Assembly: GCF_030704535.1 (NCBI RefSeq)
Contig: NC_081813.1
Span: 3,930,001-3,994,000 of the forward strand
Direction of reading: 5' to 3'
Length of the DNA: 64,000 nt
DNA from: Vitis vinifera
Taxonomy: Eukaryota > Streptophyta > Magnoliopsida > Vitales > Vitaceae
Part shown: positions 1 to 11,669 of the stretch, piece by piece
Layout of the letters: each line of letters opens with the position of its first letter
How positions within the stretch are numbered: position 1 is the first letter of the stretch
Notes under the pieces: generated by a model
What the model was told of the DNA's origin: nothing
Seen by the model: only the letters and a program-made list of their open reading frames with translations
Databases searched by the model: none
Program-made: the position numbers and the translations under genes

Positions 1-10
1 ATTTTTATTA

Positions 11-600
11 GGGAGAATTATCTTTTGGGGGTAGATGGACCCCCAAATTAATAAAAGGTCCATATAACTCTTCAAATTGAGTTGAAGGATATGAAATAGT
101 AACGAACAAATATACCCTTTAAGAACACATATAAAATATTTTATAAAATTAAGTTAAATAATTTTTTTTCAATAAATTTTTTTTCAAAAATACTAAATTA
201 AATAAAAGTAGTTTTCAAAAATATTAAATTAAATAATTTTTTTTCAAAAATATTAAATTAATTTTTTTTTTCAAAAATATTTTTTTAAATATTAAATTAA
301 ATAAATTTATTTTTAAAAAATATTAAATTAAATAAAAGTATTTAAAAAAATATTAAATTACATAAAAGTATTTTTAAAAAATATTAAATTAAATCAAAAA
401 TATTAAATTAACTAAAAGTATTTTTCAAAAATATTAATTTTTTTTCTCAAAATCAACAAAGGGCATTTTTGGAAATACTGAAGGATGATATCCTTCAACT
501 CAATTTCCATACTTTCATTGGGTCTTGGGCTTAATTTAAAGAGTTACATGGACCTTTTGTTAATTTGGGGGCTCATCTACCCCCAAAACATAATTCTCCC
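11..600. mobile_element. Mutator-like MITE with 9-bp target duplication
   Basis: A 590-bp non-coding element. Its ends are long inverted repeats: about 60 bp from 11 matches the reverse complement of the last 60 bp with only a few mismatches, both starting GGGAGAATTAT. A second inverted block, AAATTGAGTTGAAGGATAT, lies at 74-92 and is inverted at 488-506. The element is flanked by a perfect 9-bp direct repeat TTTTTATTA (2-10 and 601-609). Long TIRs with a 9-bp target duplication are the hallmark of Mutator-like elements. The centre (about 130-440) is an AT-rich run of short repeats around AAATATTAAATTAAAT. No coding capacity is seen, so it must depend on a transposase elsewhere. Confidence 0.85.
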
Positions 601-609
601 TTTTTATTA

Positions 610-960
610 TGTCTAACCTTTCTGTTTCAAACATTTCCTTAATTCTAAGTTTGAACATTTTCTTTTTCTTTTTTATTACACTTTTTCATAATTTATCACT
701 TTTAAATGTTTTCTACTTTTTTTTTTCAACAATTTTTTTTTAAAAAAAATAAAAAATTACATAAAGAATAAGCTCTAAAAGATATTCATATGGTATATTG
801 TATGTATTTAAACATAATGTATAAAGCAATTGCAATTGACTATGAACATGTGATTCAAATACTCTTCTGTTATCAAATGAGCTTTAGAACTCTTTTGTTA
901 TCAACTAAATAATAGAAAAGCTTAAGAACTCTTCTACTAATATGATTCAAAAAATGGTGA
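610..960. other. AT-rich spacer
   Basis: No gene or clear repeat boundary was seen. The stretch is T-rich at its start and ends in ordinary AT-rich sequence before the GGATAGGATA run. Confidence 0.5.
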
Positions 961-968
961 TTTTCTCT

Positions 969-1013
969 TAGACTAGGGTAGGATAGGATAGGATAAAATA
1001 TGATATAATATGA
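969..1013 (+). repeat. Left part of an AT-rich repeat interrupted by the hAT element
   Basis: A run of GGATA/ATGATA units that resumes on the far side of the hAT element (from 4130, GATATGATATACTAAGATAGG). The two pieces are read as one older repeat split by the hAT insertion. Confidence 0.5.
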
Positions 1014-4000
1014 TAAGGGTCTCCAAAAAGCCCGCGGCCTACGGCCCGGCCCGGCCCAGCGGGCTAAAGCCTGGCCCGAGCCCATTTTTGGATGAGCCGG
1101 GTCATGGGCCCCAATTTAGGCCTGGCCCGACGGGCTGGCCCGCCACTTAAAAAATATATATATATATATAAAATATTCAAGAAATAGAAAAGGCTACATT
1201 AATAAAAATATTCATTGCTAACTATTTTATTCATTGAATGTATACATTACATTTGAAAATGTGGGAAAAGTTTACATCACTACAAAATAAATACATCCCA
1301 ACTAGGTTGGCACCTACTTATTTGTCAATCATTTGTACTTTTCCACCACAAAAATAAAAATAAAAATATGACATACATTTAGTAAAATATTTTAATCATT
1401 ATCTCTTGGCGGTGATGACGAACTATCGCAAATCCATGAAGATCTTGATGATTTTAGTTTTTCCATATCGATAAGCATATTTTCTTCTTGAATAGAATCA
1501 AATATCATTTTATTTGCTATTGCCCAGTCTTTCACACATATATTTGCTTCAATAGAATCCAGCGCTAAGCTGCATCGTTTATCACTAACTACTCTTCCAC
1601 CTGCACTAAAAGCAGCTTTTGATGCAACTGTACTCATAGGAATTGTTAGTACATCACGAGCAATGATAGAAAGCACATGATATTTGTGTTGTTGTGATTT
1701 CCACCATATTAAAATATCAAAATCTTCATCATCTTCAAATGAAATTAAATCAATATTAACATATCTATCTAAATCAGTTGTGTTGTTTGGAGAACTATTT
1801 GTTGTCTTCTTTCGACTTTTTAACATTTCTAGAGCTCCATTATAAAAAGATGAAGAGCTTGTAGATGTAGGTGGTAATTTAATAGAACTAATATCATCAC
1901 CATATTTTTCTTTATAATAGTTATATAAATTATATAATAATGAATTTACTTCATTTTTAATTTCTTCAATTTTTATTTGGTCATTAAAATAAATAATTGT
2001 TAACCATTCATCCAAAGCTTCAAATTTCAATCTAGGGTCCACAATTAAACCAAGATAAAAAATTAAAGGTATTTCTCCCCAATATTTTTAAAATTTTTCT
2101 ATCATTGCAAATATTGCATCATTAAATATATCCAAATTTAAATATTTTTGAAGTACAATAAAAATATTAGTTATTTGCATGACAACTCGGTTTGAAGATG
2201 GATAATATACACCACAAATTTTTTTTGTTGAAGTATCAAATACTTCAAAAAGATCTCTTAAAAGATCTGCAATATGCCAATCATAATCATTTAATACATC
2301 AATATATGCTTCACAATCATTGCTAATTAATTGTATTTCATATGGTTCTACTATTTTTCTATATTTTGTAATAGTTTGTAAAAGTTTATAAGTGGAATTC
2401 CATCTAGTGGGCATATCCAAATTTATATTTCTTTTTTTCATATTTAACATTTTGCAACAATCAAAAAATAATTCATGTTTTGCTTGAGAACTATTAAGAC
2501 CCGCAGCAATGCCTCTAATTTTTGATAATGTATCATCAACGTGTTTTAATCCATCTTTTACAATTAAATTTAAAATATGTGCACAACAACGTACATGAAA
2601 TGTTTTACATTGATCTTTTTTTATTTGCCAATATCGTTTTAATCTAAATACTACTACATCATTATTAGAAGCATTATCTAATGTTATTGTAAATATTTTA
2701 TCACGAATGCCAAAATTTATAATTTCATCATTTATTAAAGATGCTATATTTTTACCATTATGTGGAGCATTTATTATTTTAAATGAAATAATTCTTTTAT
2801 TTAATTTCCATTCATTATCAATATAATGAGCAGTTATACATAAAAAACCACTGTGAGTTAAAGATGTCCAAATATCAGATGTTAAACAAATTTTTTCTTC
2901 AAAATTTGCAAAAAAAAAATTTAAATTTTCTTTTTGTGTTTCAAAATTTTTTATAAGAATTCTTTTAACTGTATTTCCAGAGCAACCTTGAAACTAAGGA
3001 TTAACAACTCGTTGCATTGTTCCCGTATAATCATGAGTTTCCATGAAATTGAAAGGTTGTTTTGCTCTTATTATATAACCAATCATTTCTTCACGACAAT
3101 AAGATTCATCATAAGAAAATGTTTTTAAATTTCCACTTTCATTTTTACCTAATTGCATATAATTTCTAATATCTACATTATTTTTAGTTTTATAATTTTC
3201 ATGATGCCTTTTTAAATGACTTGTACCTGCATTTGAGCTATCACTAAGAAGTTTGTTATAAATTTTACATTTTGCTTTTATTTCTTTTTTTATTATTTTT
3301 AAAATTTATTTCTATTCTATCAAAAAAATTCCATATATTTGAAGTAAATTTTTTGCTATCACATGCATTAGATGAAGAACAAGAACCACTTGCCATAATT
3401 ATAATTATTGATAAAATATTATGCTAAAAATAATAAATGTAAAATTAAAATGTAACAAATAAATAAAAGAAAAGGTGAAGTATGTTACTAAATTGGAGAA
3501 CCAAAGTAGAAATTCCTTCAAATTTCAACTCTTTGAACCACCAATGCTTGTTTTTCACCACCAATAATATTGAATAATTTGAGACAAAATGCAATAATTA
3601 GAAATATTGTGGAATGGGAGAGAGCTTAAGAGTTGAGAGAATAGAAAAAAATTGAGGATATTTAATATAGGGATTTAAATATTATGATTTAATTTTTTTT
3701 TTTTTTTTTAAATGTCAAGACCGTTCAACGGTCATATATTTGATATTTATGAACTATGAGTGGCATGTTCAACGGTCATGTGACTGTTGAACAACCAACT
3801 CACTTTTATTTTTTTTCAAAAATCATACAACATTTCTAATATATATATAACTAATGCAAAATAGTTACACAAAAGAGGGCCAGCTCAGATCCTCTTCCCT
3901 TCAAAACTCAAAAGTATTTTAATTTTTACCCAAAGCCCACCCAAGGCCCGCCCGCCAAGCCCGCCCAACTTGAGGGCCCATGAGTTGGGCCACGAGCCTT

Positions 4001-4129
4001 AGATTTACCAAGGGCCCGGCCCGGCCGGCCCGTTGACTAGTTAACGGGCTCAGTGGCCCGCCCCAAGCTGGGCCATGGGCCTTACTCATCCGGGCCGGCT
4101 AGCCCAGCCCGGCCCGTTGGAGACCCTTA
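1014..4129 (-). mobile_element. hAT transposon, about 3.1 kb, defective
   Basis: The ends are short inverted repeats: TAAGGGTCTCC at 1014-1024 and its exact complement GGAGACCCTTA at 4119-4129. Next to both ends lie GC-rich blocks packed with GGCCCG/AGCCCG words (about 1029-1140 and 3940-4110), in strong contrast to the very AT-rich interior. Such clustered subterminal motifs are the usual transposase binding sites of hAT elements. The word ATATGATA flanks both sides (1008-1015 and 4131-4138) and could be the 8-bp target duplication, but the flanks are made of this word and the offset is imperfect, so the duplication is uncertain. The interior encodes a broken hAT transposase on the minus strand. 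Confidence 0.85.
1392..3396 (-). pseudogene. hAT transposase (BED finger, hAT dimerisation domain), broken
   Basis: Reading from 3396, the protein starts MASGSCSSS and soon shifts frame in an A-rich run near 3300. In the new frame a degenerate BED zinc finger is visible (KC..Y in place of C..C, then GTSHLKRHHEN). The same frame then runs to the end. It carries the transposase core (EEKICLTSDIWTS, HVRCCAHILNLIVKDGL, MPTRWNSTYKLL) and the C-terminal hAT dimerisation domain (IWWKSQQHKYHVLSIIARD, then FSAGGRVVSDKR). Two in-frame stops interrupt it, TAG at 2994-2996 and TAA at about 2088-2090. The family cuts and pastes DNA as dimers. With one frameshift and two stops this copy should make no active enzyme, so the element is non-autonomous. 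Confidence 0.85.
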
Positions 4130-4850
4130 GATATGATATACTAAGATAGGATATGATATGTACATCCTAAAATATCGATAGCAACGGTATATTCTAAAAT
4201 ATTATAAAATAGTTCATGTAAGGGGATATGATATATTTGGATATCATATATAATATATGTAGTGAGATATGTTGTATTATGTTTATATTTAGTTTGTAAA
4301 ATGAATTTTGAAAAATAATATATATTATATGTTCAATAGTTGTTTAAAATAAAAATAATATTGAATTCCAATATTTATTATTAAAAAAATAAAATCTCTC
4401 TTACATTAAGCAATATTCATGATTAAAATATTTAAAAATTTATTAATAAAAAATCTTTATATGTATAGATATATATGTTATTTGACATATACAAATGATT
4501 TAAATATATTAAATAATACATATATTAGTATTATTTTATAATATATTTTATAAATATTTCTTAGTTCTTATTTTTAACCATAATTTAATTTTGTATTTTA
4601 CAAAATAATTAGTATAAAAAATAAAAATTTGACAAAAATTAAATTTATGATATATATATAGATATGTATGTCCTATATATTCACTTAAGATTAACATAAG
4701 GGATATAAAGAGGATGGGTTATATATATATATCACTATTTATCTTGGTTGAACACATGATATGATAAGAAATGAGATAACTTATATATTATCCTCTCTCT
4801 TATCCTATTTCATATTATACTTCATCAACCAAACATGATCTTAGAGTTTG
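4130..4850 (+). repeat. AT-rich dispersed repeat, right part
   Basis: Non-coding and extremely AT-rich. The block around 4418-4590 (AATATTCATGATTAAAATAT, then AATAATACATATAT.AGTATTATT, then TTTTTAACCA.AATTTAATTTT) reappears inverted at about 11760-12190 and again near 12480-12760. The right end reads CAACCAAACATGATCTTA. It looks like an old non-autonomous element, but I could not define its termini. Confidence 0.5.
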
Positions 4851-5059
4851 TAGTTGAAAAGAAACAGATTGAGAGAAAGAGAAGAAGAAGATGGGTTTAA
4901 GGAGAAAAGAATGAGATGGAGTTTTGAATATTTTTAAATTTTTAGGGTGAATGTATTAATAAGTTTTTACTTTTTAAGTGGATGTGAAGAGAAGGGTCCT
5001 CGTCCTCTAAGAAAGAGTAGGCTGGAATTCAAGTTCTGTGATTGTTGACTCTGATATGG

Positions 5060-5420
5060 ATTAGCTTTGCCTTCAAGCAGAACGAGAGGTTGACTCAATT
5101 GATACTGCTCAAGTTGAATTAGCTTCCAATCCTAGCATACCAAAATCAACATTCCCCAGGCACCAACATAATTCGAGTGCTTACTCTCCACTCGCTAAGC
5201 AATGAGATCTATTTTTTAAGAGATAAGGCTTATTGCGTCTAATGGAGGGATTTGAAGCCAAAAGGGAGCAAAGGAAGAGATCAAAGCTAAGCAGATCGCT
5301 TACAGGCCTTTCTCCATAGGAGCATCATCAATCTTAGGGGTCACCCTCTTTGTATTTGGAGCATCCAGATTCCATACAATAAGAAGTTACCTTAACAAAA
5401 ATTAGTCTAACCCAATCTCC
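5060..5420 (+). pseudogene. Possible coding remnant, not identified
   Basis: This short island is less AT-rich than its surroundings. Two stretches look protein-like on the plus strand. One (about 5085-5206) reads EVDSIDTAQVELASNPSIPK and onward to a stop. The other (about 5262-5405), in another frame, reads KEEIKAKQIAYRPFSIGASS followed by a hydrophobic ILGVTLFVFGASRF and a stop. There is no start codon, splice pattern or recognised family. It may be a decayed exon or processed copy. I would not count it as a gene. Confidence 0.25.
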
Positions 5421-5717
5421 CATAATTTTGTACAAAGAAAAAAAATTATCAAAAATTATTTTTTTTCATAGTTGATTTTATCACAAAACATAAGAAAGAA
5501 AGTAAAATATAATATAATTAAAATAAATAACATAAATATATATTTTAAATTATTTAATCCTTATATATAAGAGTTAAATAAATCATATGAATTTGAAATA
5601 ATATATAAAAATAATTTAATAACTTTAAATCTATTTTTTATTTTTTTCACTTTTTCTTTCTCTCTATTTTCTTTCCCTCGCACTTTCTGAAAACCAAGCA
5701 CTTTCCACTCATCATAG

Positions 5718-6000
5718 AGTTTGTTTGGGAATCAGTTTTTAGACTTAAAAATTTGTTTGATAATTTGTTTTTTTTATAAAAACCTTGTTTTAAAATGGCA
5801 ATATATTTTAGTATTTTATTATTGTTTTTACAAGATTTTTTTTAAAAAATAATTGTATAAATATAAAAAATTATTAAAATAAAATATTATAGATAAAAAT
5901 TATTTTTAAGAAATATATGAAAATACAAAAATTGAGAACATCCCAAATTTCCAAACAAATTTTTGTTTTAAAAAACATAGACAAGTATTTAAAAAAACAT
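5718..6000. repeat. Self-complementary AT-rich MITE-like repeat, copy 1
   Basis: Begins GTTTGTTTGGGAATCAGTTTTTAG, with long A/T runs and TATTTTTAAGAAATAT-type words, and ends near a complementary CCAAACAAATTTTTGTTTT. The same layout is found near 13.0, 27.1, 37.3, 59.3 and 63.2 kb. Termini are approximate. Confidence 0.45.
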
Positions 6001-6470
6001 TTGCAAGCATGCCAGGGTTTTTGATTTGCAGAATCAAATGTTTTCCCAGTTAAGAGTCAAGCTTTGTGGGCAAACTACAACAAAATGATGGAGGAATGAT
6101 AAAGAGTGCATAATGAAAAAGAAAAAAAATCCCCATTATGAACAGAATCTGATCTGACCAGCAGGTATATGTTTTTGCAATTTTTACTCTAAACAGCTTT
6201 CCGGGTGAATGAGGAAAGAGGGTGACAGGCAAGCCATCCAGGGATTTCTGTACTCAATTATATGCTACCAAAATAAGAAGACCAAATGAAGCTAACACCA
6301 AGAATATGAAACATTAAGAGACAATTTAGTAGTCATTAAGGTCTTCCATTCATCATAACATAAATACCAAGTTGTTGAGGAAACAATGCAGAGAAAACAT
6401 CGAGTGGTTCATTGAGCAACATTAAGAAAAGACTTCAATGAATGATGAGCTACATACCTTCTCATGACAA

Positions 6471-9400
6471 TTAAACCACTGGAGTTAACAGTGGTTTGTT
6501 CAGAAAGTGAGCCTCTAAGTTTCCAAGTACCAGGTCAGCCATGTCTTTCCGGGTTTCCACCGTTCCGCTTCCTACATGAGGCAAAAGGACTACATTGTCC
6601 ATTGCTAACAGCTCTTCAGGTACATTAGGCTCATTTTCAAACACATCAAGTCCAGCACCTCCCAACCGGCCTTCAACCAGTGCGGATACAAGCTCAGGTT
6701 CATCCACATGTAATCCCCTTCCGATGTTGATGACCACACCCTTTGGACCCAGTGCATTGATGACTTCACGGTTGATGATGTGGCGGGTTTCTGGTGTTAA
6801 CGCGCAAGCAACAACCAGGATTTGACAGTTGGAGGCCAATTCAACGACACTAGGATAGTACTTGTAGTTTGTCCCTGGTTTCTCTGTTCTGGAATGGTAA
6901 CTAATTGGACAGCTAAATCCCTCGGCTCTCTTGGCAATTGCTGAGCCAATCCTACCCAACCCTATAATGCCAACTGATTTTCCAGTGAACTGAAAGGAGA
7001 ATAAAGAATTAGAAGGAAGGAAATAAAATTAAAGTGGAAGAAATGAATGGAAGTTATGAGTGGAGTTGTTAAGCCGAACCAATCAAATACGAAGGTAAAA
7101 TACTAGAAACTTACAAATCCAAATACACAAGTCATGCGAAAACTAAAATTAAGTGTTAAACTCCACCATGATTTTTTGTTGGTTGCATTAGAGCTAAAAC
7201 CCAAGTAAGCTTGATACACACTGTCGGTCCACTACCTGTTAGTTTAAACTTTTAGGTAAATTGGTAATTTAACTTGTAAGATTAATACACAATGCATTAT
7301 CATGTTGAATTTTAACACATGAATATTCAGTTAAACTCACCAACAAGCCTGATTAGACTCAAAACAAGATTGAGCTCGGGTTAACATAGGCTATAACCAT
7401 GCATAATAGGGTTGTCTGAGTTCTGGTTGAGCTAATGCTCAACATACTGGAGCTTGCAAAACACAGCACTTAGCATGCCTTTCCAGGATCCTTTACAACC
7501 CTATGATCAATTTTCTTCAACATTTTCCCTTATTCATAGAAAATAAGAAAGGTATCTGATTTTTTACCTATAAAAAGAAAAAAAGAAAAAAAAGAAAAGA
7601 AAAAAGAAAAAAAAAAAAAAAGGAAAGAACCATGACTTGGACAAATAGAAGCACATGGTCAAAGGAAAATAAGAAAAACCAACTTCTACCAGTTTGGAAC
7701 ATGCATTGTATTCAACAATAAGCCCTTCTACCGCAGCATCAATGAAGTAATAATTAAGGTTGCACTCCTACTTGCAAGACTTGTTTACAGCTCAATCAAT
7801 TCAACAGAGGTTTATCCCAACTTGAGGTCAGTTACATAAATTTTTTTTTCAGCATTCCAGCCAGTTTTAGGGCTACATGACACTAGTAGATGGCTAAGAG
7901 TCATAAAGTTAATCCACATCTACTTTACTCTTGCTTATGCGTTTTAATCATTCTAACACAGTCCCACAACAACCTTCCTTCCTTGTACTTTTTGGCTCTA
8001 ATTAAAGCACCAAACCTACAGAACACTAGTTAACAGCACCATTAATCAAACCACAAGGGGAAAAGCCAAATATCACAAGCAAAAAATGTTGGCAATAACA
8101 CAAGCTAGCAACATCACTACTACAAACTGACAGATATCCAGAGCCAGAATCTTTACCAATTTCAGCACAGTGAAATATAAATAATGCAGAGAAAAAAAAA
8201 CCCAAGATAAATAAATACAAAGAAAAAAAGGAGCGTCTCAAAAACAAGTACTTTTATGCAGACACAAGAACAAGAAACAACCAACCAACGGGACCACAAA
8301 TACAAGCCTAGGACACTGATTGTGTAAGGCGCTCACAGTATCTGATGTTGGCATAAATGTTGCAGTCTCTAGAATAGAATGCGCATAACTCCATGTATGC
8401 ACCATTATGATTTCCTTCACCAAACTATCCCTCAAACTCATTATCATTCAATGGGAAATCCATGGGTATGGTCGATTATATCAAATCAATTGAAAATTTG
8501 CCAAAACCAAGCATAAGAAACTGGAGGATTGCCAAATCAAAGCATCATTAAATAAATAAAATCACTTAGCTACTTCATAGTGCATGAAAACTAAAACTTA
8601 TGCATCACAAGAGACATGTGAGTCAATTAATAATGGCAATTTAACATTTTACAGCCAACTCAAGTAAAGGAAATAATAAACCAAAATGAAAACATTAATC
8701 TCCATTACCAATGAAAAGAAAATAAGATTCAGAATTTAAATTCTCGTATTGTTTTGACTACTTAGTAATAAAAACTCATCTCAACTAAGCTAGATAGCTG
8801 CATTGATGGTTGACCAAATGTTCTTGTTCTCTGCTGTCTCTATGATCAAAATTCTAAAATTGAAAACTTTACCATGTATATACTCAGTATCATGTTACAA
8901 AACTGCTTCTTGTTGCTGAAAGCAGAGAAAGTTAAAATTATACAGAAAATGCATTTGGCACCATACTGTCTAAGATTATATTTTGAAACCTGTTTCCTGA
9001 GAACATAAGAAAAATGGTTTTCATGTCTCTATATAATTGAAGAAAACCTAAACAGAAAAATAAATCCAAAGCAGAAATTACTTTGGATGATGCACATCAA
9101 AAACTTGGTTCCAGTTTTTCCATCCCAAAATTCTCTTAAATCCTCAAAATGACTGGCATTGGACTTTCAAACATGAACCATTTTTTCATGAAAAATTTTT
9201 CCAAAAAAAAAAAAAAGGATAAAAAGAAGAAGGGAAAAACCATGTTTTCTCCAAAAACATCAGAAATAAAAAGTTTCCCTTACAAGAGGAACCATTTTCC
9301 ATGCTCTCATTTCCATTTGTTCTCCTTTTCATTTCCACCAACCACACAGTAGAGTAAGAAAAAAAGCCAGACCTTGGTCAAACAACTTTCCTCGTTTTCA

Positions 9401-10105
9401 AAAATCTAAAATGACATACTGCTAAATTCAACATTTATTTCCTTTCTCCTTCCCAAAATTCTTAATCAACCTACAGGATATAATAAGAGAAACCGAAACC
9501 AACCCTTTCCATTTTTTCCATTCTCAAAGAAATGAGTCAATTCTCAGGAGAAACCCATAATTTCTTCCTTTCTTTCTCTTAAATTAGCTGAAAACAGGAA
9601 CAGCCATAATTTCTTCCATTTTCTGACCAATCAAACAGATTATAATAAAAAATTAGAAAAAAGAAGAAGATCGATACCAAACCTTGGTAGTCAACTTGAA
9701 ATCCCCTTTCTTCCACGACCCACTCCTCACATAACGATCACTTTCACAAATACGTCTCAGAGTCGCCAAAATCAAAGCAAGTGCCAAGTCCGCCACGTCC
9801 TCCGTCAGCACATCCGGAGTGTTCGTAACCCTAATTCCCTTCTCCTTGCACCTCACCAAATCGATCTTGTCCAACCCAACGCTGAAACTCGACACAATCT
9901 CCATCTTGGGCAACGCCTCGATCATCTGGGCGTCGGCGCCGATGAAGGAGTTTCCAACCACAGCTCGGATCGAATTTGAATGCTCCCTGAAAAGATCGTT
10001 GGCGCTTGGAAAGTCCCAGAAGCGGAAGAGCTTGAAGCGCTTGTCCAGTTCCTGTTCCAGGTATGGGTTCATTGGGCAAGTCAACAGTACCCCGATGCTT
10101 TCCAT
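6471..10105 (-). CDS. HPR2: Hydroxypyruvate/hydroxyphenylpyruvate reductase (HPR2 type)
   Basis: NAD(P)H-dependent D-2-hydroxyacid dehydrogenase. Relatives reduce hydroxypyruvate and glyoxylate in a cytosolic bypass of photorespiration, and some reduce 4-hydroxyphenylpyruvate. Two exons, 10105-9683 and 6989-6471, are joined in phase 0 (AAG|GTTTGG ... TTTCAG|TTCACT) and give 313 aa, the usual family length. The start [20 protein letters not shown] is the only ATG fitting family N-termini. The nucleotide-binding loop GIIGLGRIG is at residues 148-156, and SR at 174-175 suggests NADPH preference. The catalytic triad is Arg232 (INIGRG), Glu261 (FENEP) and His279 (LLPHVG). There is no targeting peptide, so it is probably cytosolic. 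The 2.7-kb intron holds a poly-purine tract (7570-7630) and no recognised gene. HPR3 is a less likely alternative because the N-terminus and GRG.HVDE segment fit the HPR2/HPPR branch better. Confidence 0.93.
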
Positions 10106-10241
10106 GGTTTCGCTTTGTGAAAGACGCACTATACACTCGGCGGCGCACGGAGGTGGGAGTGCAGCGGCGGTGACGGTGGGGCGGATGAGCCGTCCGATAT
10201 CTTTGGGGACTTCGCTGGTTTTAGATAAGCTGGCGACTCAT

Positions 10242-10355
10242 CGGTATAAATGGAAGGCAAGGCAAAGGGAAGGGATGCTGCTCCTCCAAACGACGTCGTT
10301 TGCAGTTGTGAATTTGCATGGATTAGAATCCTGCTACACGCAAACGACGTCGTTT
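10242..10355 (-). promoter_or_regulatory. HPR2 core promoter: TATA block and two CGACGTCG palindromes
   Basis: On the minus strand the block CATTTATACCG (10252-10242) contains a TATA-like TTTATA about 140 bp upstream of the start codon. Upstream of it sit two identical 14-bp perfect palindromes, AAACGACGTCGTTT, at 10288-10301 and 10342-10355. The ACGT core is typical of bZIP-type sites. The same pairing of palindrome and TATA block occurs upstream of the small ORF at 56.2 kb. Function is inferred from position only. Confidence 0.55.
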
Positions 10356-10445
10356 ATGGGCCTTTAATTAAAAGGAAAGAATGATCTTAAATCTAATATA
10401 TCTATAAATATATTTTTTCCTTTTTTTGTGATGTGTCAAGTTAAT

Positions 10446-10655
10446 CTAAATTTTGGAAAAAGATATTTCAATATATAACTAATTATCCGAAACTTCTTCT
10501 CTTATCTCATACACACTCAAAATATTAATACAATAATCCATATCATTCTAATCCAAATTTTGAGAGAAGATATTCTAATATATAACTAATTACCCGAAAC
10601 CTCTTTCCTTTATCTCATATGCACTCAAAATACTTAGTCATACATCGATATCATT
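10446..10655 (+). repeat. Imperfect tandem duplication, two units of about 104 bp
   Basis: The units 10446-10548 and 10551-10655 share long stretches such as AATATATAACTAATTA.CCGAAA and CTTATCTCATA..CACTCAAAATA, and both end in ATATCATT. They are non-coding and lie just upstream of HPR2. They may form a remnant of a local duplication. Confidence 0.7.
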
Positions 10656-10659
10656 TATA

Positions 10660-11442
10660 ATAATTTGTGTCGTATAATATAGAAATCATTCATTTTGAAT
10701 ATATATATTCTTTCCCCCACAATTTTGTGTCAAAATGGTGAAACATTGTAACAAAGGGGGAATCAATTTGTGTGAAGAGGAGGAAGTAGGAACCATCGTA
10801 ACAAAAGTGGGGTATGGAGATAATGGCCCAAACAATACCGACGCAAGCATGCACTGTAATTTTACAGGTGGGAAGAATCCAATGAGATGGTACTAAAGAA
10901 CTATTTTGGTTATATATTGTAAGACAGACAATGCACCATTATTGGTCTGCCCACCGTTATTGATGGGTTACATGTGCACAGTGGACATAACCCTCTCCAT
11001 CCCCTTTCAACATCTTGGTACCAACCACTATTTCTATGTTTTTTTTTTCTTCCTTATAATAACATTTGGGCATACTTTTTTGAGCACCTTGAAATAATTG
11101 ACATTTTATAATGAATGGGGTGAAAATGTCTTAGAGTGATAATAATAAAATAATTTTGTTTTATTATTACAGCAAGTATAGTTTTTTAGTATAAACAATT
11201 TCTGGGTTGTAATGTCTTTTTCTTTTACAAATTCAATTTAGAGTAGAAAATTGACATTAATAATATTATTTTAAGAGGGAAGGGAGAATGAAGCCTTTTT
11301 ATAATGCTACAAGCACTAACTCCTACATTTATTTATTCGTGATGATCTCACACTTAGTACAAAGGTGAAAGGTGAAGGGAAAAAGACCAGACCATTCCTT
11401 CCTCTTCTCGTGAGCACCTACCTAACTCCACCGTGTCGAATC
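10660..11442. other. Intergenic DNA without recognised gene
   Basis: Mixed-composition sequence with two similar phrases around GTAACAAA.G.GGG near 10750 and 10800. The open frame near 10906 is short and unlike known proteins. Nothing was assigned. Confidence 0.4.
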
Positions 11443-11445
11443 TTA

Positions 11446-11660
11446 GGTGGTGTTTTTTTTTTAATAGAAAAATTTAAAATATTTAATTTTTTCTATTCAA
11501 CTAAAAATAATTGTTGACATCATCCAATATAAGTAAATTGAATCTATTGATAATAAGTTTACTTTAGTTATATTGGATGATATCAACAGGTTATTTTTAG
11601 TAGAATAAAAAAAGTTAAATATTTTGACTTTTTTTATTCAACCAAAAAACAAACACCACC
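11446..11660. mobile_element. Tourist-like MITE, 215 bp, nearly full palindrome
   Basis: The ends are GGTGGTGTTT and AAACACCACC, flanked by the 3-bp direct repeat TTA (11443-11445 and 11661-11663), as in PIF/Harbinger (Tourist) MITEs. The two halves are complementary over almost the whole length, for example the left half with CATCATCCAATATAA and the right half with TATATTGGATGAT. An RNA copy would fold into a long hairpin. Confidence 0.75.
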
Positions 11661-11669
11661 TTAATATGA

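Noticed and set aside
852-900. Paired ACTCTT.TGTTATCAA phrases as part of a tRNA or regulatory RNA
   Set aside because: No cloverleaf could be drawn; the phrases are a local AT-rich repetition.
9819-10367. 182-aa plus-strand frame opposite HPR2 exon 1
   Set aside because: Antisense shadow of a GC-rich exon and promoter, with no protein-like character.
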